Positions 44,271 to 52,565 of a stretch of DNA of 64,000 bases are shown here, in pieces (position 1 is the stretch's first letter; each line of letters opens with the position of its first letter). The translations under genes were made by a program, and so were the position numbers. The notes below the pieces were generated by a model, which saw only the letters and a program-made list of their open reading frames with translations, had not been told where the DNA came from and searched no databases. Source of the DNA: Microbulbifer marinus (GTDB lineage Bacteria; Pseudomonadota; Gammaproteobacteria; Pseudomonadales; Cellvibrionaceae); assembly GCF_900107725.1 (NCBI RefSeq), contig NZ_FNQO01000001.1, forward strand, positions 1,604,458 to 1,668,457, read 5' to 3'.

Positions 44271-45416
44271 CTAAAAGGTTACCCGGCGCCGCTCTGTTCC
44301 TATGGCCATCAGGATACCGAACCCAGCCATCAAAGTAATGAGAGAGGTTCCGCCGTAGCTCACCATTGGCAGTGGAACCCCCACTACCGGCAGCAGTCCA
44401 GTGACCATTCCGATATTTACAAACACATAGACAAAGAATGTGAGCGTAATACTCCCCGCCAATAGTCGACCGAACACATGTTGAGCCATAAAACTAATAT
44501 AGATGCCGCGTGCAATGATCAATACATAGAGTAACAACAGCAATAGTGCGCCGCGCATGCCCCACTCTTCGGACAGCACCGCGATGATAAAATCCGTGTG
44601 GCTCTCCGGCAAAAAGTCCAGCTGCGACTGGGTGCCCTGCATATACCCCTTACCGTAGAGCCCACCGGAACCGATCGCCGCCTTGGACTGGAAGATGTTC
44701 CAGCCGGCGCCGAGCCGGTCAGCATCTGGGTCCAGCAATGTGAGGATACGCTGGCGCTGGTAGTCACGCAGTCCCCACTGCCAGATTGGCCAGGCGGCAG
44801 CAACCAGTCCCATCACCGCGGCGCCGATCATCTTCCAGCTGAGACCGGCCAGATACAGCGCAAACAGGCCGGAGGCGGCGATCAGAATGGACGTACCGAG
44901 ATCCGGCTGACGCACGATCAGTGCTGCCGGCAGCGCGACTATCCCCAGCGCACCCAGCACGGTAAAGAAGGACGGCGGCAAGTTCCGCTTGTGCAGGAAA
45001 GCCGCCACCGACATGGGAACCGCGAGCTTCATAATTTCCGAAGGCTGGAAACGGAACCCACCCACCTCGAGCCAGCGCTGAGCGCCCTTGGCGCCCACGC
45101 CGACGAACAACACCGCCACCAGCAGCGCACAACCACCGACATAGGCCCAGGGTGACCAGCGCCGATACACGTCCAGCGGTATCTGCGCCACGATAAACAT
45201 GCCGACGAACGCCAGCACCATAAACACCGCCTGGCGCTTCACATAGTGCACGTCACCGCCGGCGGCGCTGTGCAGCACGCCCAGACCCACCGCCGCCAAC
45301 ACCAGCAACAGCACCAGCAGCGGCACATCGATATGCCAGCGGCGCGACAGGCTCACCGGGCGGCTGAGACTGCTGTGGGAATCCGGCAGTCGATGCATGT
45401 AGTCACGGCTAGCCAT
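44271..45416 (-). CDS. mrdB: Rod-shape glycosyltransferase RodA
   Basis: A 381-residue SEDS-family peptidoglycan polymerase with about ten spans. It makes glycan strands from lipid II during side-wall growth. Conserved segments are HYVKRQAVFM, RWLEVGGFRFQPSEIMKLAVP, VRQPDLGTS, GSGGLYGKGYMQGTQSQLDF and LPMVSYGGTSLI. The start is the ATG at 45416, which overlaps the mrdA stop by eight bases, so production is coupled to its partner transpeptidase PBP2. Confidence 0.97.
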   Translation of the reverse strand: MASRDYMHRLPDSHSSLSRPVSLSRRWHIDVPLLVLLLVLAAVGLGVLHSAAGGDVHYVKRQAVFMVLAFVGMFIVAQIPLDVYRRWSPWAYVGGCALLVAVLFVGVGAKGAQRWLEVGGFRFQPSEIMKLAVPMSVAAFLHKRNLPPSFFTVLGALGIVALPAALIVRQPDLGTSILIAASGLFALYLAGLSWKMIGAAVMGLVAAAWPIWQWGLRDYQRQRILTLLDPDADRLGAGWNIFQSKAAIGSGGLYGKGYMQGTQSQLDFLPESHTDFIIAVLSEEWGMRGALLLLLLYVLIIARGIYISFMAQHVFGRLLAGSITLTFFVYVFVNIGMVTGLLPVVGVPLPMVSYGGTSLITLMAGFGILMAIGTERRRVTF

Positions 45417-47301
45417 GTCCTGCCCCCATGTCGATTTCGTCGCTCACCGCTTCTTCCGGCAGGTCCTGCGGGCGCGACATCCAGTCGAAAAATACTTCGC
45501 GCGCCACCGGCGCCGCAACTTTGCCGCCGCCCTCGCCGTTCTCCACCAATACCGCGACGGCAATCTGCGGATCGTCCACCGGCGCAAAGGCGACGAACAG
45601 CGCGTGGTCCCGATGGCGCTCCTTCAGCGCCTCCGAGTCGTATTGCTCGCCCTGGGCGATACCCACCACCTGGGCAGTGCCCGACTTGCCGGCCACGCGG
45701 AAATCCAGATCCTTACCGGCCTTCTTTCCGGTCCCGTGGGCGCTATATACCACGGCTTCCATGCCCTCAAACACCAGATCCCAGTTCTCCGGCTTGGCTT
45801 CCACATGATGTAACACTTCCGGTGGCTGCTCGACGCCGTCCACCGCCAACACCACCTGCGGCTTGAAATGGGTGCCGCGACTGGCAATCGTCGCCGTCAT
45901 CACCGCCAACTGCAGTGGCGTGGCCAGCACGAAGCCCTGCCCCAATACCGCGTTCAGGCTGTCACCGGGGAACCAGGGCATACCGCGGGCACCGCGCTTC
46001 CACTGACGCGAAGGGAAGAGTCCCGGGCGCTCCACCGGCAGGTCGATGCCGGTCTTGGCGCCGAGGCCGAAGCGGGTGGCAATATCGTGCATGCCGTCGA
46101 TATTCCAGCGCGCCGCCATGTCGTAGAAATAGACGTCGCAGCTCTCCGCCAGGGCCTGGATCAGATCCACGTGCTTGCCGTGTCCCCAGCGCTTCCAGTC
46201 GCGGTACAGGCGGGTATCGTTGGGCAGGCGGTAGTAGCCCGGATCCTTGACCTTGTATTTGGCGTCAATGACACCGTCGGCGAGTCCGCCGAGACCCATC
46301 ATCGGTTTCAGGGTCGAACCGGGTGGATACTGGCCTTGCAGGGCGCGGTTGAACAGCGGCACGTCGAGGGAATCGCTCAGGGCGCGATAGTCGTTGAAGC
46401 TGATGCCGGTGACGAACAGGTTGGGATCGAAAGACGGTTTACTGACGAACGCGAGCACGCCGCCGGTTTTCACGTCGATGGCGACAACGGCGCCGCGCCG
46501 GTCGCCGAGGGCCGCCGAGGCAGCGCGCTGCAGACGCGCGTCCAGGTTGAGGGTCAGCTCGGCACCGGGTTTGGGGTCGTGGCGTTCGAGTACCCGCAGC
46601 ACGCGGCCGCGGGCATTGGTTTCGACATTCTCGTAGCCCACCTCGCCCAGCAGCAGGTCCTCGTAAGAGCGCTCCAGGCCTGCCTTGCCGATACTCTGGG
46701 TGCCGCGGTAGCGGCGCACGTCTTCCTCGGTAAAAGTACTCAGGTCGCGCTCGCTGATACGTCCCACATAGCCGACGCTGTGGGCGAACAGATCCGTCAG
46801 CGGGTAATAGCGCACCAGTTCCGCCTCCACCGACACCCCGGGCAGGCGGAATTCATTCACACTGATGCGGGCGATCTCCTCCTCGGTGAGACGAAAACGC
46901 AGGGGCACGGGTTCGAACGGGCGCCGCCGCTGCATGCGATTGCGAAACTTCTCCACATCGCTGTCATCGAGGCGAATCAGGTGGCCGATCAATTCCAGCG
47001 TCGCGTCCAGATCGCGCACCCGCTCGCGCACGATCGCCAAATTGTAACTGGGGCGGTTGTCGGCCAGCAGTATGCCGTTGCGGTCATAGATCAGACCGCG
47101 GGTCGGCGCGACCGGGCGCACCTGGATGCGGTTTTCGTCCGACTGAGTACGGTAGTCGTCGTAGTTGACCACCTGCAGGTTGTAGAACCGCGCTACCAGG
47201 ACACCGAGTAACAGCGCCACCCCGGCGAGCGCCACCAGCATGCGGTTGCGAAACAGCCGCTGCTCGGTCAATGGATCCTTTAGATGGAGATCGTGAGGCA
47301 T
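45409..47301 (-). CDS. mrdA: Penicillin-binding protein 2
   Basis: A 630-residue class B transpeptidase for cell elongation. One N-terminal membrane helix (about 21-40) is followed by the pedestal domain (RGLIYDRNGILLADN) and the transpeptidase domain with Ser329-x-x-Lys332 in PPGSTLKPM, the SxD box in ESCDVYFY and KSGTA in GKSGTAQVVG. It cross-links glycan made by RodA. Length and motif spacing match E. coli PBP2. It overlaps rodA by eight bases and follows rlmH after 130 bases. Confidence 0.97.
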   Translation of the reverse strand: MPHDLHLKDPLTEQRLFRNRMLVALAGVALLLGVLVARFYNLQVVNYDDYRTQSDENRIQVRPVAPTRGLIYDRNGILLADNRPSYNLAIVRERVRDLDATLELIGHLIRLDDSDVEKFRNRMQRRRPFEPVPLRFRLTEEEIARISVNEFRLPGVSVEAELVRYYPLTDLFAHSVGYVGRISERDLSTFTEEDVRRYRGTQSIGKAGLERSYEDLLLGEVGYENVETNARGRVLRVLERHDPKPGAELTLNLDARLQRAASAALGDRRGAVVAIDVKTGGVLAFVSKPSFDPNLFVTGISFNDYRALSDSLDVPLFNRALQGQYPPGSTLKPMMGLGGLADGVIDAKYKVKDPGYYRLPNDTRLYRDWKRWGHGKHVDLIQALAESCDVYFYDMAARWNIDGMHDIATRFGLGAKTGIDLPVERPGLFPSRQWKRGARGMPWFPGDSLNAVLGQGFVLATPLQLAVMTATIASRGTHFKPQVVLAVDGVEQPPEVLHHVEAKPENWDLVFEGMEAVVYSAHGTGKKAGKDLDFRVAGKSGTAQVVGIAQGEQYDSEALKERHRDHALFVAFAPVDDPQIAVAVLVENGEGGGKVAAPVAREVFFDWMSRPQDLPEEAVSDEIDMGAGHG

Positions 47302-47431
47302 CGGAAGGTGTGTAAGGCTAGCTCAGTGGATGGCGCAAAAATTGTCTAATTTGCGTACATTATCACAAGTGGCAGCCTATGAGTGGTTCGTGGTTGGCAA
47401 TTCGTGGTCGCGATTCGGCGCAAGCCACGCA

Positions 47432-47908
47432 TTATTTGTGATACGGATGTCCGGCCAGTAGTGTCCATGCGCGGTAGATCTGCTCTGCCAGCACCACCCG
47501 CACCAGCGGATGCGGCAGGGTCAGCGGCGACAGAGACCAGCGCTGGCGGGCGCGTCCGAGACTCTCAGCGGAGAGCCCGTCCGGCCCGCCGATCAGCAGA
47601 CTGACGTTCTCGCCGAGCATCTGCCAGTCCCGTAACTGTTGCGACAGCTGTTCGGTACTCCAGGGCTTGCCTTTCACGTCGAGCGCGACCACATGGTCTC
47701 GAGGGCCCAGGGCCGCCAGCATCGCCTCGCCCTCCTTCTGCCGGGCTTTCTCAATCAGCGCCGGCGAACTCTTCTGACCGCGCTGACCGAGCGGGATTTC
47801 CACCATCTCCAGTGCAATTTCCCGCGGCAGTCGCTTGGCGTACTCGGCGTAGCCTTCCTGTACCCAGCCCGGCATCTTGCCGCCGGCGGCCAGTATTCGT
47901 ATTTTCAT
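47432..47908 (-). CDS. rlmH: 23S rRNA pseudouridine-1915 N3-methyltransferase
   Basis: A 158-residue SPOUT methyltransferase that methylates pseudouridine 1915 of 23S rRNA. The trefoil-knot motifs are [12 protein letters not shown] and [20 protein letters not shown] with the conserved C-terminal GHPYHK. The N-terminus [16 protein letters not shown] is typical. It follows rsfS after 34 bases and precedes mrdA, the order in E. coli. Confidence 0.97.
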   Translation of the reverse strand: MKIRILAAGGKMPGWVQEGYAEYAKRLPREIALEMVEIPLGQRGQKSSPALIEKARQKEGEAMLAALGPRDHVVALDVKGKPWSTEQLSQQLRDWQMLGENVSLLIGGPDGLSAESLGRARQRWSLSPLTLPHPLVRVVLAEQIYRAWTLLAGHPYHK

Positions 47909-47942
47909 GGGCAGCTGTTCACAACAGATGGCTCAGCGCGGA

Positions 47943-48305
47943 TCAGTCCCGATGCGGATCGCTGCCGTCGGCACCTTCGCGGGTGTTCGGCGTCATCGAC
48001 CAGAGTTTCTCCAGGTCGTAGAAGCTGCGCACATCCGCCAGCATTACGTGGACCACAAGATCACCGTAATCCACCAACACCCACTCGCCCTGATCCATGC
48101 CCTCGACACCGATGGGACGCACGCCGGCTTTCTTGCCGTCTTCCACCACATTATTGGCCAGGGACTTGACCTGGCGATTGGAGGTACCGGTGCAGATCAC
48201 CAGGTTGTCCATCACGTCCGAGAGTTCGGATACATCCAGGGAGACGATGTCCTTGCCCTTGAGATCCTCCAGCGCCGCCAGGGCGATATCTTTGATTTTC
48301 GTCAT
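47943..48305 (-). CDS. rsfS: Ribosome silencing factor RsfS
   Basis: A 120-residue RsfS/YbeB protein, which binds uL14 and blocks subunit joining when nutrients are scarce. The core DNLVICTGTSNRQVKSLANN and WVLVDYGDLVVHVM are diagnostic. AAGG precedes the ATG. It lies nine bases after nadD and 34 before rlmH, so the three form one operon. Confidence 0.96.
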   Translation of the reverse strand: MTKIKDIALAALEDLKGKDIVSLDVSELSDVMDNLVICTGTSNRQVKSLANNVVEDGKKAGVRPIGVEGMDQGEWVLVDYGDLVVHVMLADVRSFYDLEKLWSMTPNTREGADGSDPHRD

Positions 48306-48314
48306 AACACCTTT

Positions 48315-48998
48315 TTACTGGCCGCTTGTCGCGGCTGTTCGATAAAGTTGATTGTCTTCAATGTATTGCAGCACCGCCGCCGGCAACAGGTAGCGCGGAG
48401 ACTGGCCACTGCCGATCAGGTGGCGGATATGGGTCGCGGATATCGGTAACAGAGTCTGCTCCCGCACCACCAGGTGTCCGCCCGGCTGCACATGCAGGTC
48501 CGCGATGCCGCCGGCATGCTTTTCCAGCAACTCCGCCACTTCCCCTTGGCCGCCGCCAGAACCCTTCTGCGGCAGCTTCCAGCCGGGGCGGGCGACCACC
48601 ACCAGGTGGGCCAACTGCAGCAACCGCTGCCAGCGATGCCAGCTCGGCAGCGTCAGTAGCGAGTCCAGACCCATGCAGAAGCTGATCGACACCTGTTCGC
48701 CCAGCTCTGCCCGCAACTCCTCCAGGGTATCCACGGTATAGGTGGGTCCCGGGCGCTTCAGTTCGCGTTCGTCGAGCTGTAGTTCGTCGCAACCCTCGAG
48801 TGCCAGCGCCAGCATCTGCCGCCGGTGCTCGGCGGATATCCCGGGCGACTGCCGGTGGCGCGGCTGGTGACTCGGCAGCAGCCGCATCTCGTCGACGTCC
48901 AGTGCCTGGCGCAGTTCCAGTGCCATACGCAGATGGCCGAAGTGCACCGGGTCAAAGGTGCCGCCGAACAGCGCGATGGTGTGCAGCTTGTTACTCAT
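48315..48998 (-). CDS. nadD: Nicotinate-nucleotide adenylyltransferase
   Basis: A 227-residue nucleotidyltransferase that converts nicotinate mononucleotide to deamido-NAD. The ATP motif is ALFGGTFDPVHFGHLRMA and the C-terminal ISATHIR motif is present (usual form ISST.IR). AGGG precedes the ATG at 48998; an earlier in-frame start at 49019 lacks a site. It lies between proA and rsfS. Confidence 0.95.
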   Translation of the reverse strand: MSNKLHTIALFGGTFDPVHFGHLRMALELRQALDVDEMRLLPSHQPRHRQSPGISAEHRRQMLALALEGCDELQLDERELKRPGPTYTVDTLEELRAELGEQVSISFCMGLDSLLTLPSWHRWQRLLQLAHLVVVARPGWKLPQKGSGGGQGEVAELLEKHAGGIADLHVQPGGHLVVREQTLLPISATHIRHLIGSGQSPRYLLPAAVLQYIEDNQLYRTAATSGQ

Positions 48999-49108
48999 CA
49001 ATACCCTTTGAAGCCCCAAGCGCCCCGTCCGGGCACAGCGCCGGAAAGGGATAGTCCTTCCGGCACCCTCCGATAAAACTTAACAAATTGCCAACGGCCT
49101 CCGTTGAC

Positions 49109-50398
49109 TCACTCGCGAATATGTCCGTCGCCGAGCACTATCCACTTCTGCGAGGTCAGTCCTTCCAGGCCCACCGGGCCGCGGGCGTGGATCTTATCGG
49201 TGCTGATACCGATTTCCGCACCGAGACCGTACTCGAAGCCGTCGGCGAAGCGTGTCGAGGCGTTTACCATGACCGAGCTGGCATCCACCTCGGCGAGGAA
49301 GCGCCGCGCACGGCTGTAGTCCTCGGTGACAATGGACTCTGTATGGCCGGAGCCATACTGGGCGATATGTTCCATCGCAGCATCCATATCCGCCACCACG
49401 CGAATTGACAGGATCGGCGCCAGGTATTCCTCGCTCCAGTCGCTGTCGCTGGCCGCCGCACAGTCTGCCAGAATTTCCCGGGTCTGCTCGCAACCGCGTA
49501 GTTCAACACCTTTGTCGCGGTAGGCCGCCGCCAGCCGCGGCAGTATTTCCGCCGCGACGCCCTCGGCTACCAGCAGGCTCTCCATCGCGTTGCAGACCCC
49601 ATAGCGGTGGGTCTTCGCATTCAGCGCGATATTGAAAGCCTTCTGCAAGTCCGCTTTATCGTCGATATACACGTGGCAGACACCGTGCAGGTGTTTGATC
49701 ACCGGCACCCGCGCCTCGCGGCTGACCCGCTCAATCAGGCCGGTGCCGCCGCGCGGCACAATCACGTCCACATATTCCGGCATACTGATCAGTGCACCCA
49801 CCGCCGCGCGATCGGTGGTATCCACTACCTGCACCGCGGTTTCCGGCAGGCCCGCCTCCTTCAGGCCCGCGGCGATACAGGCGGCGATGGCGCCGTTGGA
49901 ATGCAGCGCTTCACTGCCGCCGCGCAGAATGGTCGCATTGCCGGATTTCAGGCACAGGCTGGCGGCGTCGATCGTCACATTGGGGCGGGACTCATAAATG
50001 ATCCCGACCACACCCAGGGGCACGCGCATCTTGCCCACCTGAATACCACTCGGACGGTATTTCAGGTCTTCTATTTCACCCACCGGATCCGGCAGCTCGG
50101 CGATCTGGTGCAGGCCCTCGATCATGCCATCGATGCGCTCGTCGTTGAGCTCCAGGCGATCCAGCAGCGCCGCGTCCAGACCATGGTCGCGCCCGGCGCG
50201 CATATCCCGCGCATTGGCCTCGGCAATCTGATCGCGCCGGGCGTCGAGCTGCGCGGCAATCGCCTGCAGGGCACGGTTTTTCGTGGCGGTATCGGCACGG
50301 GCCATCAGCCGCGCCGCTGCACGCGCTGCGCGCCCCATTTCCTCGAGCTTGGCCCGGGTGGATTGCTGATCGGCAGAATCGGCGACGGAACTGTTCAC
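49109..50398 (-). CDS. proA: Gamma-glutamyl phosphate reductase
   Basis: A 429-residue aldehyde-dehydrogenase-fold reductase for the second step of proline synthesis. The catalytic Cys is in [14 protein letters not shown], with [21 protein letters not shown] and the C-terminal [13 protein letters not shown]. The start is GTG with GGAG seven bases away. The upstream LON-domain gene ends 66 bases before. proB is not nearby. Confidence 0.96.
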   Translation of the reverse strand: MNSSVADSADQQSTRAKLEEMGRAARAAARLMARADTATKNRALQAIAAQLDARRDQIAEANARDMRAGRDHGLDAALLDRLELNDERIDGMIEGLHQIAELPDPVGEIEDLKYRPSGIQVGKMRVPLGVVGIIYESRPNVTIDAASLCLKSGNATILRGGSEALHSNGAIAACIAAGLKEAGLPETAVQVVDTTDRAAVGALISMPEYVDVIVPRGGTGLIERVSREARVPVIKHLHGVCHVYIDDKADLQKAFNIALNAKTHRYGVCNAMESLLVAEGVAAEILPRLAAAYRDKGVELRGCEQTREILADCAAASDSDWSEEYLAPILSIRVVADMDAAMEHIAQYGSGHTESIVTEDYSRARRFLAEVDASSVMVNASTRFADGFEYGLGAEIGISTDKIHARGPVGLEGLTSQKWIVLGDGHIRE

Positions 50399-50464
50399 TA
50401 TGGCTCTCCATGCGGTGTTCGATGGGCCGCGCAGTATACGCCAAAATGACGGCGATTCGGATGG

Positions 50465-51040
50465 TTACTCCCGGGCCCAGCGATCGAGGCTCGCGGCGAT
50501 ATCCGCCAGCCGCACCAGCGGATCTTCGGTAGCGAGCAATTCAACCCGCACCTTGTCGTCCAGCGGCAGCAACTGCGCCAGCTGCCACGACAGTGCGTCG
50601 GCCGAGTCAACCGGAGCAAATTTGAGGGAAAGCATCGAGGCGTGCTGTTTCAGCTCCTCGAGCACCGCCAGCAGGCCGTCGCACTCGGACGGTATCGGCT
50701 GCGGCTCCGCCTCCGGCAGCCACTCCACTTCGCCGAGCAGCAGGCCATCCTCGGCGCGACTGGTACCGACGACGCGAAAGCGGCGCTGGCCGGACACCAG
50801 CACGTGCAGCAACCCCTCCTCCCCCTGACTCCAGTCGACTATCTTCACGTAGACCCCTAGTGGCCATACGGAAGCACGCCCGACCTCGCCGCCCGAGCGG
50901 ATCAGCACGACACCAAAACCGGAGTCCGCTTTCAGGGTTTCACTGACCAGGTGCAAATAGCGCTGTTCAAAAATGCGCAACGGCAGGGTTACGCCGGGAT
51001 ACAGCGCCACGCTCAGTGGGAACAGGGGAATCTGTGGCAA
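50465..51040 (-). CDS. LON peptidase N-terminal (substrate-binding) domain protein
   Basis: A 191-residue stand-alone LON substrate-binding domain. PLFPLSVALYPGVTLPLRIF is the diagnostic opening, and FGVVLIRSGGEVG follows. No ATPase or peptidase domain is present, so it is not a protease itself; such proteins are thought to be adaptors or regulators. It starts with ATG and is separated from YpfJ by a divergent gap of 209 bases. Confidence 0.9.
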   Translation of the reverse strand: MPQIPLFPLSVALYPGVTLPLRIFEQRYLHLVSETLKADSGFGVVLIRSGGEVGRASVWPLGVYVKIVDWSQGEEGLLHVLVSGQRRFRVVGTSRAEDGLLLGEVEWLPEAEPQPIPSECDGLLAVLEELKQHASMLSLKFAPVDSADALSWQLAQLLPLDDKVRVELLATEDPLVRLADIAASLDRWARE

Positions 51041-51249
51041 AACACGCTCTCGGTTGCAGTGGCTCTATTAAAGATACCATCTGCACCGGCGGCTTCGAGC
51101 GCCAATAAAAAAGAATTCTGTGCCACCACTTGTCTAGACTCAAAGAAGCTGTTTCAAGAACCGGCCCGCAGCTGTCCGTATGTAGCCGCGACAGTGCCGC
51201 CCCCAGTCTTCTTGGACGGATTGAACAAGCACGATAGCGGAGAAACCCC

Positions 51250-52164
51250 ATGCGTTGGCGCCAGGGTCGCAGAAGTAGCAATGTGGAGGACCGCCGCGGA
51301 CAGTCTTCTCCCGGCATGGGCGGTAGCGGAGGCCTGGGCAACCTGCTGGCCCTGGCGCCGCTGCTGCTGCGCAGCAAGACCGGCTGGCTGATACTGGCAT
51401 TGCTGGCCGCCTTCTACTTGTTCGGCGGTGACCGCCTGTTCGACGGGGCTCCGCAGCAGACACAGCCGCCGGCCCTGGGCCCGGAGCAACAGGGCCAGCC
51501 CGGCACCCGGGCGCCCGGAGATGAAGTCGCCGATTTTGTCTCGGTAGTGCTGGCGAATACCGAAGACACCTGGGGCAAGCTGTTCCAGACCGCCGGCTCG
51601 CGCTATGTGCCGCCCAAGCTGGTGCTCTACGACGACGCCGTGCGCTCCGCCTGCGGTCTCAACACCGCGGCGGTCGGCCCCTTCTACTGCCCCGGCGACA
51701 ACAAGGTCTACCTGGATCTCAGTTTCCTCGGCGACCTCCGGCAATTGGGCGCTCCGGGAGACTTCGCTTTCGCCTATGTGATCGCCCACGAAGTCGGCCA
51801 CCACGTGCAGAACCTGCTCGGCACCTCGCAGAAGGTGCAGGCGGCGCGCATGCAGTCCGACAAGGTAACCGCCAACCGCCTGTCGGTGATGCTGGAGCTG
51901 CAGGCAGACTGCTTTGCCGGCGTCTGGGCCTTCTACGCCCACCGGGACCAACAGATGCTCGAACCCGGAGATCTCGAGGAGGGCCTGGCCGCGGCCGCTG
52001 CCGTCGGCGACGACCGCCTGCAGCGCCGCTCGGGTCGCGCGGTGTCCCCGGATGCGTTTACCCACGGCAGTGCCGAACAGCGGGTCTACTGGTTCAAGCG
52101 CGGCTTCACCACAGGTGATGTCAAGCAGTGCAATACCTTCGCCGCACTGGCCGGCAAGCAGTGA
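51250..52164 (+). CDS. YpfJ-type neutral zinc metallopeptidase
   Basis: A 304-residue zincin of the PF04228 family. A single membrane helix (about residues 45-65, WLILALLAAFYLFG) follows a Gly-rich basic cytoplasmic segment; the rest should face the periplasm. The zinc motif is His180-Glu-x-x-His184 (IAHEVGHHVQ), and the third ligand region is ELQADCFAGVWA. Conserved ACG/FYCP cysteines (SACGLN, FYCPGDNKVYLDL) may form a disulfide. GGAG precedes the ATG. The substrate is not known. The parvulin gene follows after 63 bases. Confidence 0.92.
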   Translation: MRWRQGRRSSNVEDRRGQSSPGMGGSGGLGNLLALAPLLLRSKTGWLILALLAAFYLFGGDRLFDGAPQQTQPPALGPEQQGQPGTRAPGDEVADFVSVVLANTEDTWGKLFQTAGSRYVPPKLVLYDDAVRSACGLNTAAVGPFYCPGDNKVYLDLSFLGDLRQLGAPGDFAFAYVIAHEVGHHVQNLLGTSQKVQAARMQSDKVTANRLSVMLELQADCFAGVWAFYAHRDQQMLEPGDLEEGLAAAAAVGDDRLQRRSGRAVSPDAFTHGSAEQRVYWFKRGFTTGDVKQCNTFAALAGKQ

Positions 52165-52227
52165 GTGGCAGTCGTCGCACACAGGCACTAAGCTGCTGCG
52201 AGTGAAATCATTTTACGGAGAATTCCC

Positions 52228-52509
52228 ATGCCCAAAGCCACCGCGCGCCACATTCTGGTGGAAAGCGAAGAGAAGTGTCAGGAACTTAAAAAACAGCTGG
52301 AAAACGGCGCCGACTTCGGCGCACTCGCCCAGGAGCACTCCAAGTGCCCGTCCGGCCGCTCCGGCGGCGACCTGGGCGAATTCAGCCAGGGACAGATGGT
52401 ACCGGAGTTCGACAAGGTGGTGTTCTCCGGCGAGCTGAACAAGGTGCACGGCCCGATCAAGACCCAGTTCGGCTATCACCTGCTGGAAATCACCAGTCGC
52501 AGTGACTGA
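52228..52509 (+). CDS. ppiC: Peptidyl-prolyl isomerase, parvulin type
   Basis: A 93-residue single-domain parvulin that speeds cis-trans change at proline. Motifs are ARHILVESEE, SKCPSGRSGGDLGEF and GPIKTQFGYHLLEI, nearly as in E. coli PpiC. There is no signal peptide, so it is cytoplasmic. GGAG lies upstream of the ATG. It ends at a palindromic terminator shared with the convergent MMPL gene. Confidence 0.95.
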   Translation: MPKATARHILVESEEKCQELKKQLENGADFGALAQEHSKCPSGRSGGDLGEFSQGQMVPEFDKVVFSGELNKVHGPIKTQFGYHLLEITSRSD

Positions 52510-52528
52510 TCGACCGCTTCCTCGAAGC

Positions 52529-52560
52529 AAAAAAAAGCCGGGTGATCACCCGGCTTTTTA
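52529..52560. terminator. Two-way terminator between ppiC and the MMPL gene
   Basis: A perfect 18-base palindrome GCCGGGTGATCACCCGGC (52537-52554), with eight A before it and five T after it, so it works in both directions. Confidence 0.92.
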
Positions 52561-52565
52561 TTTTC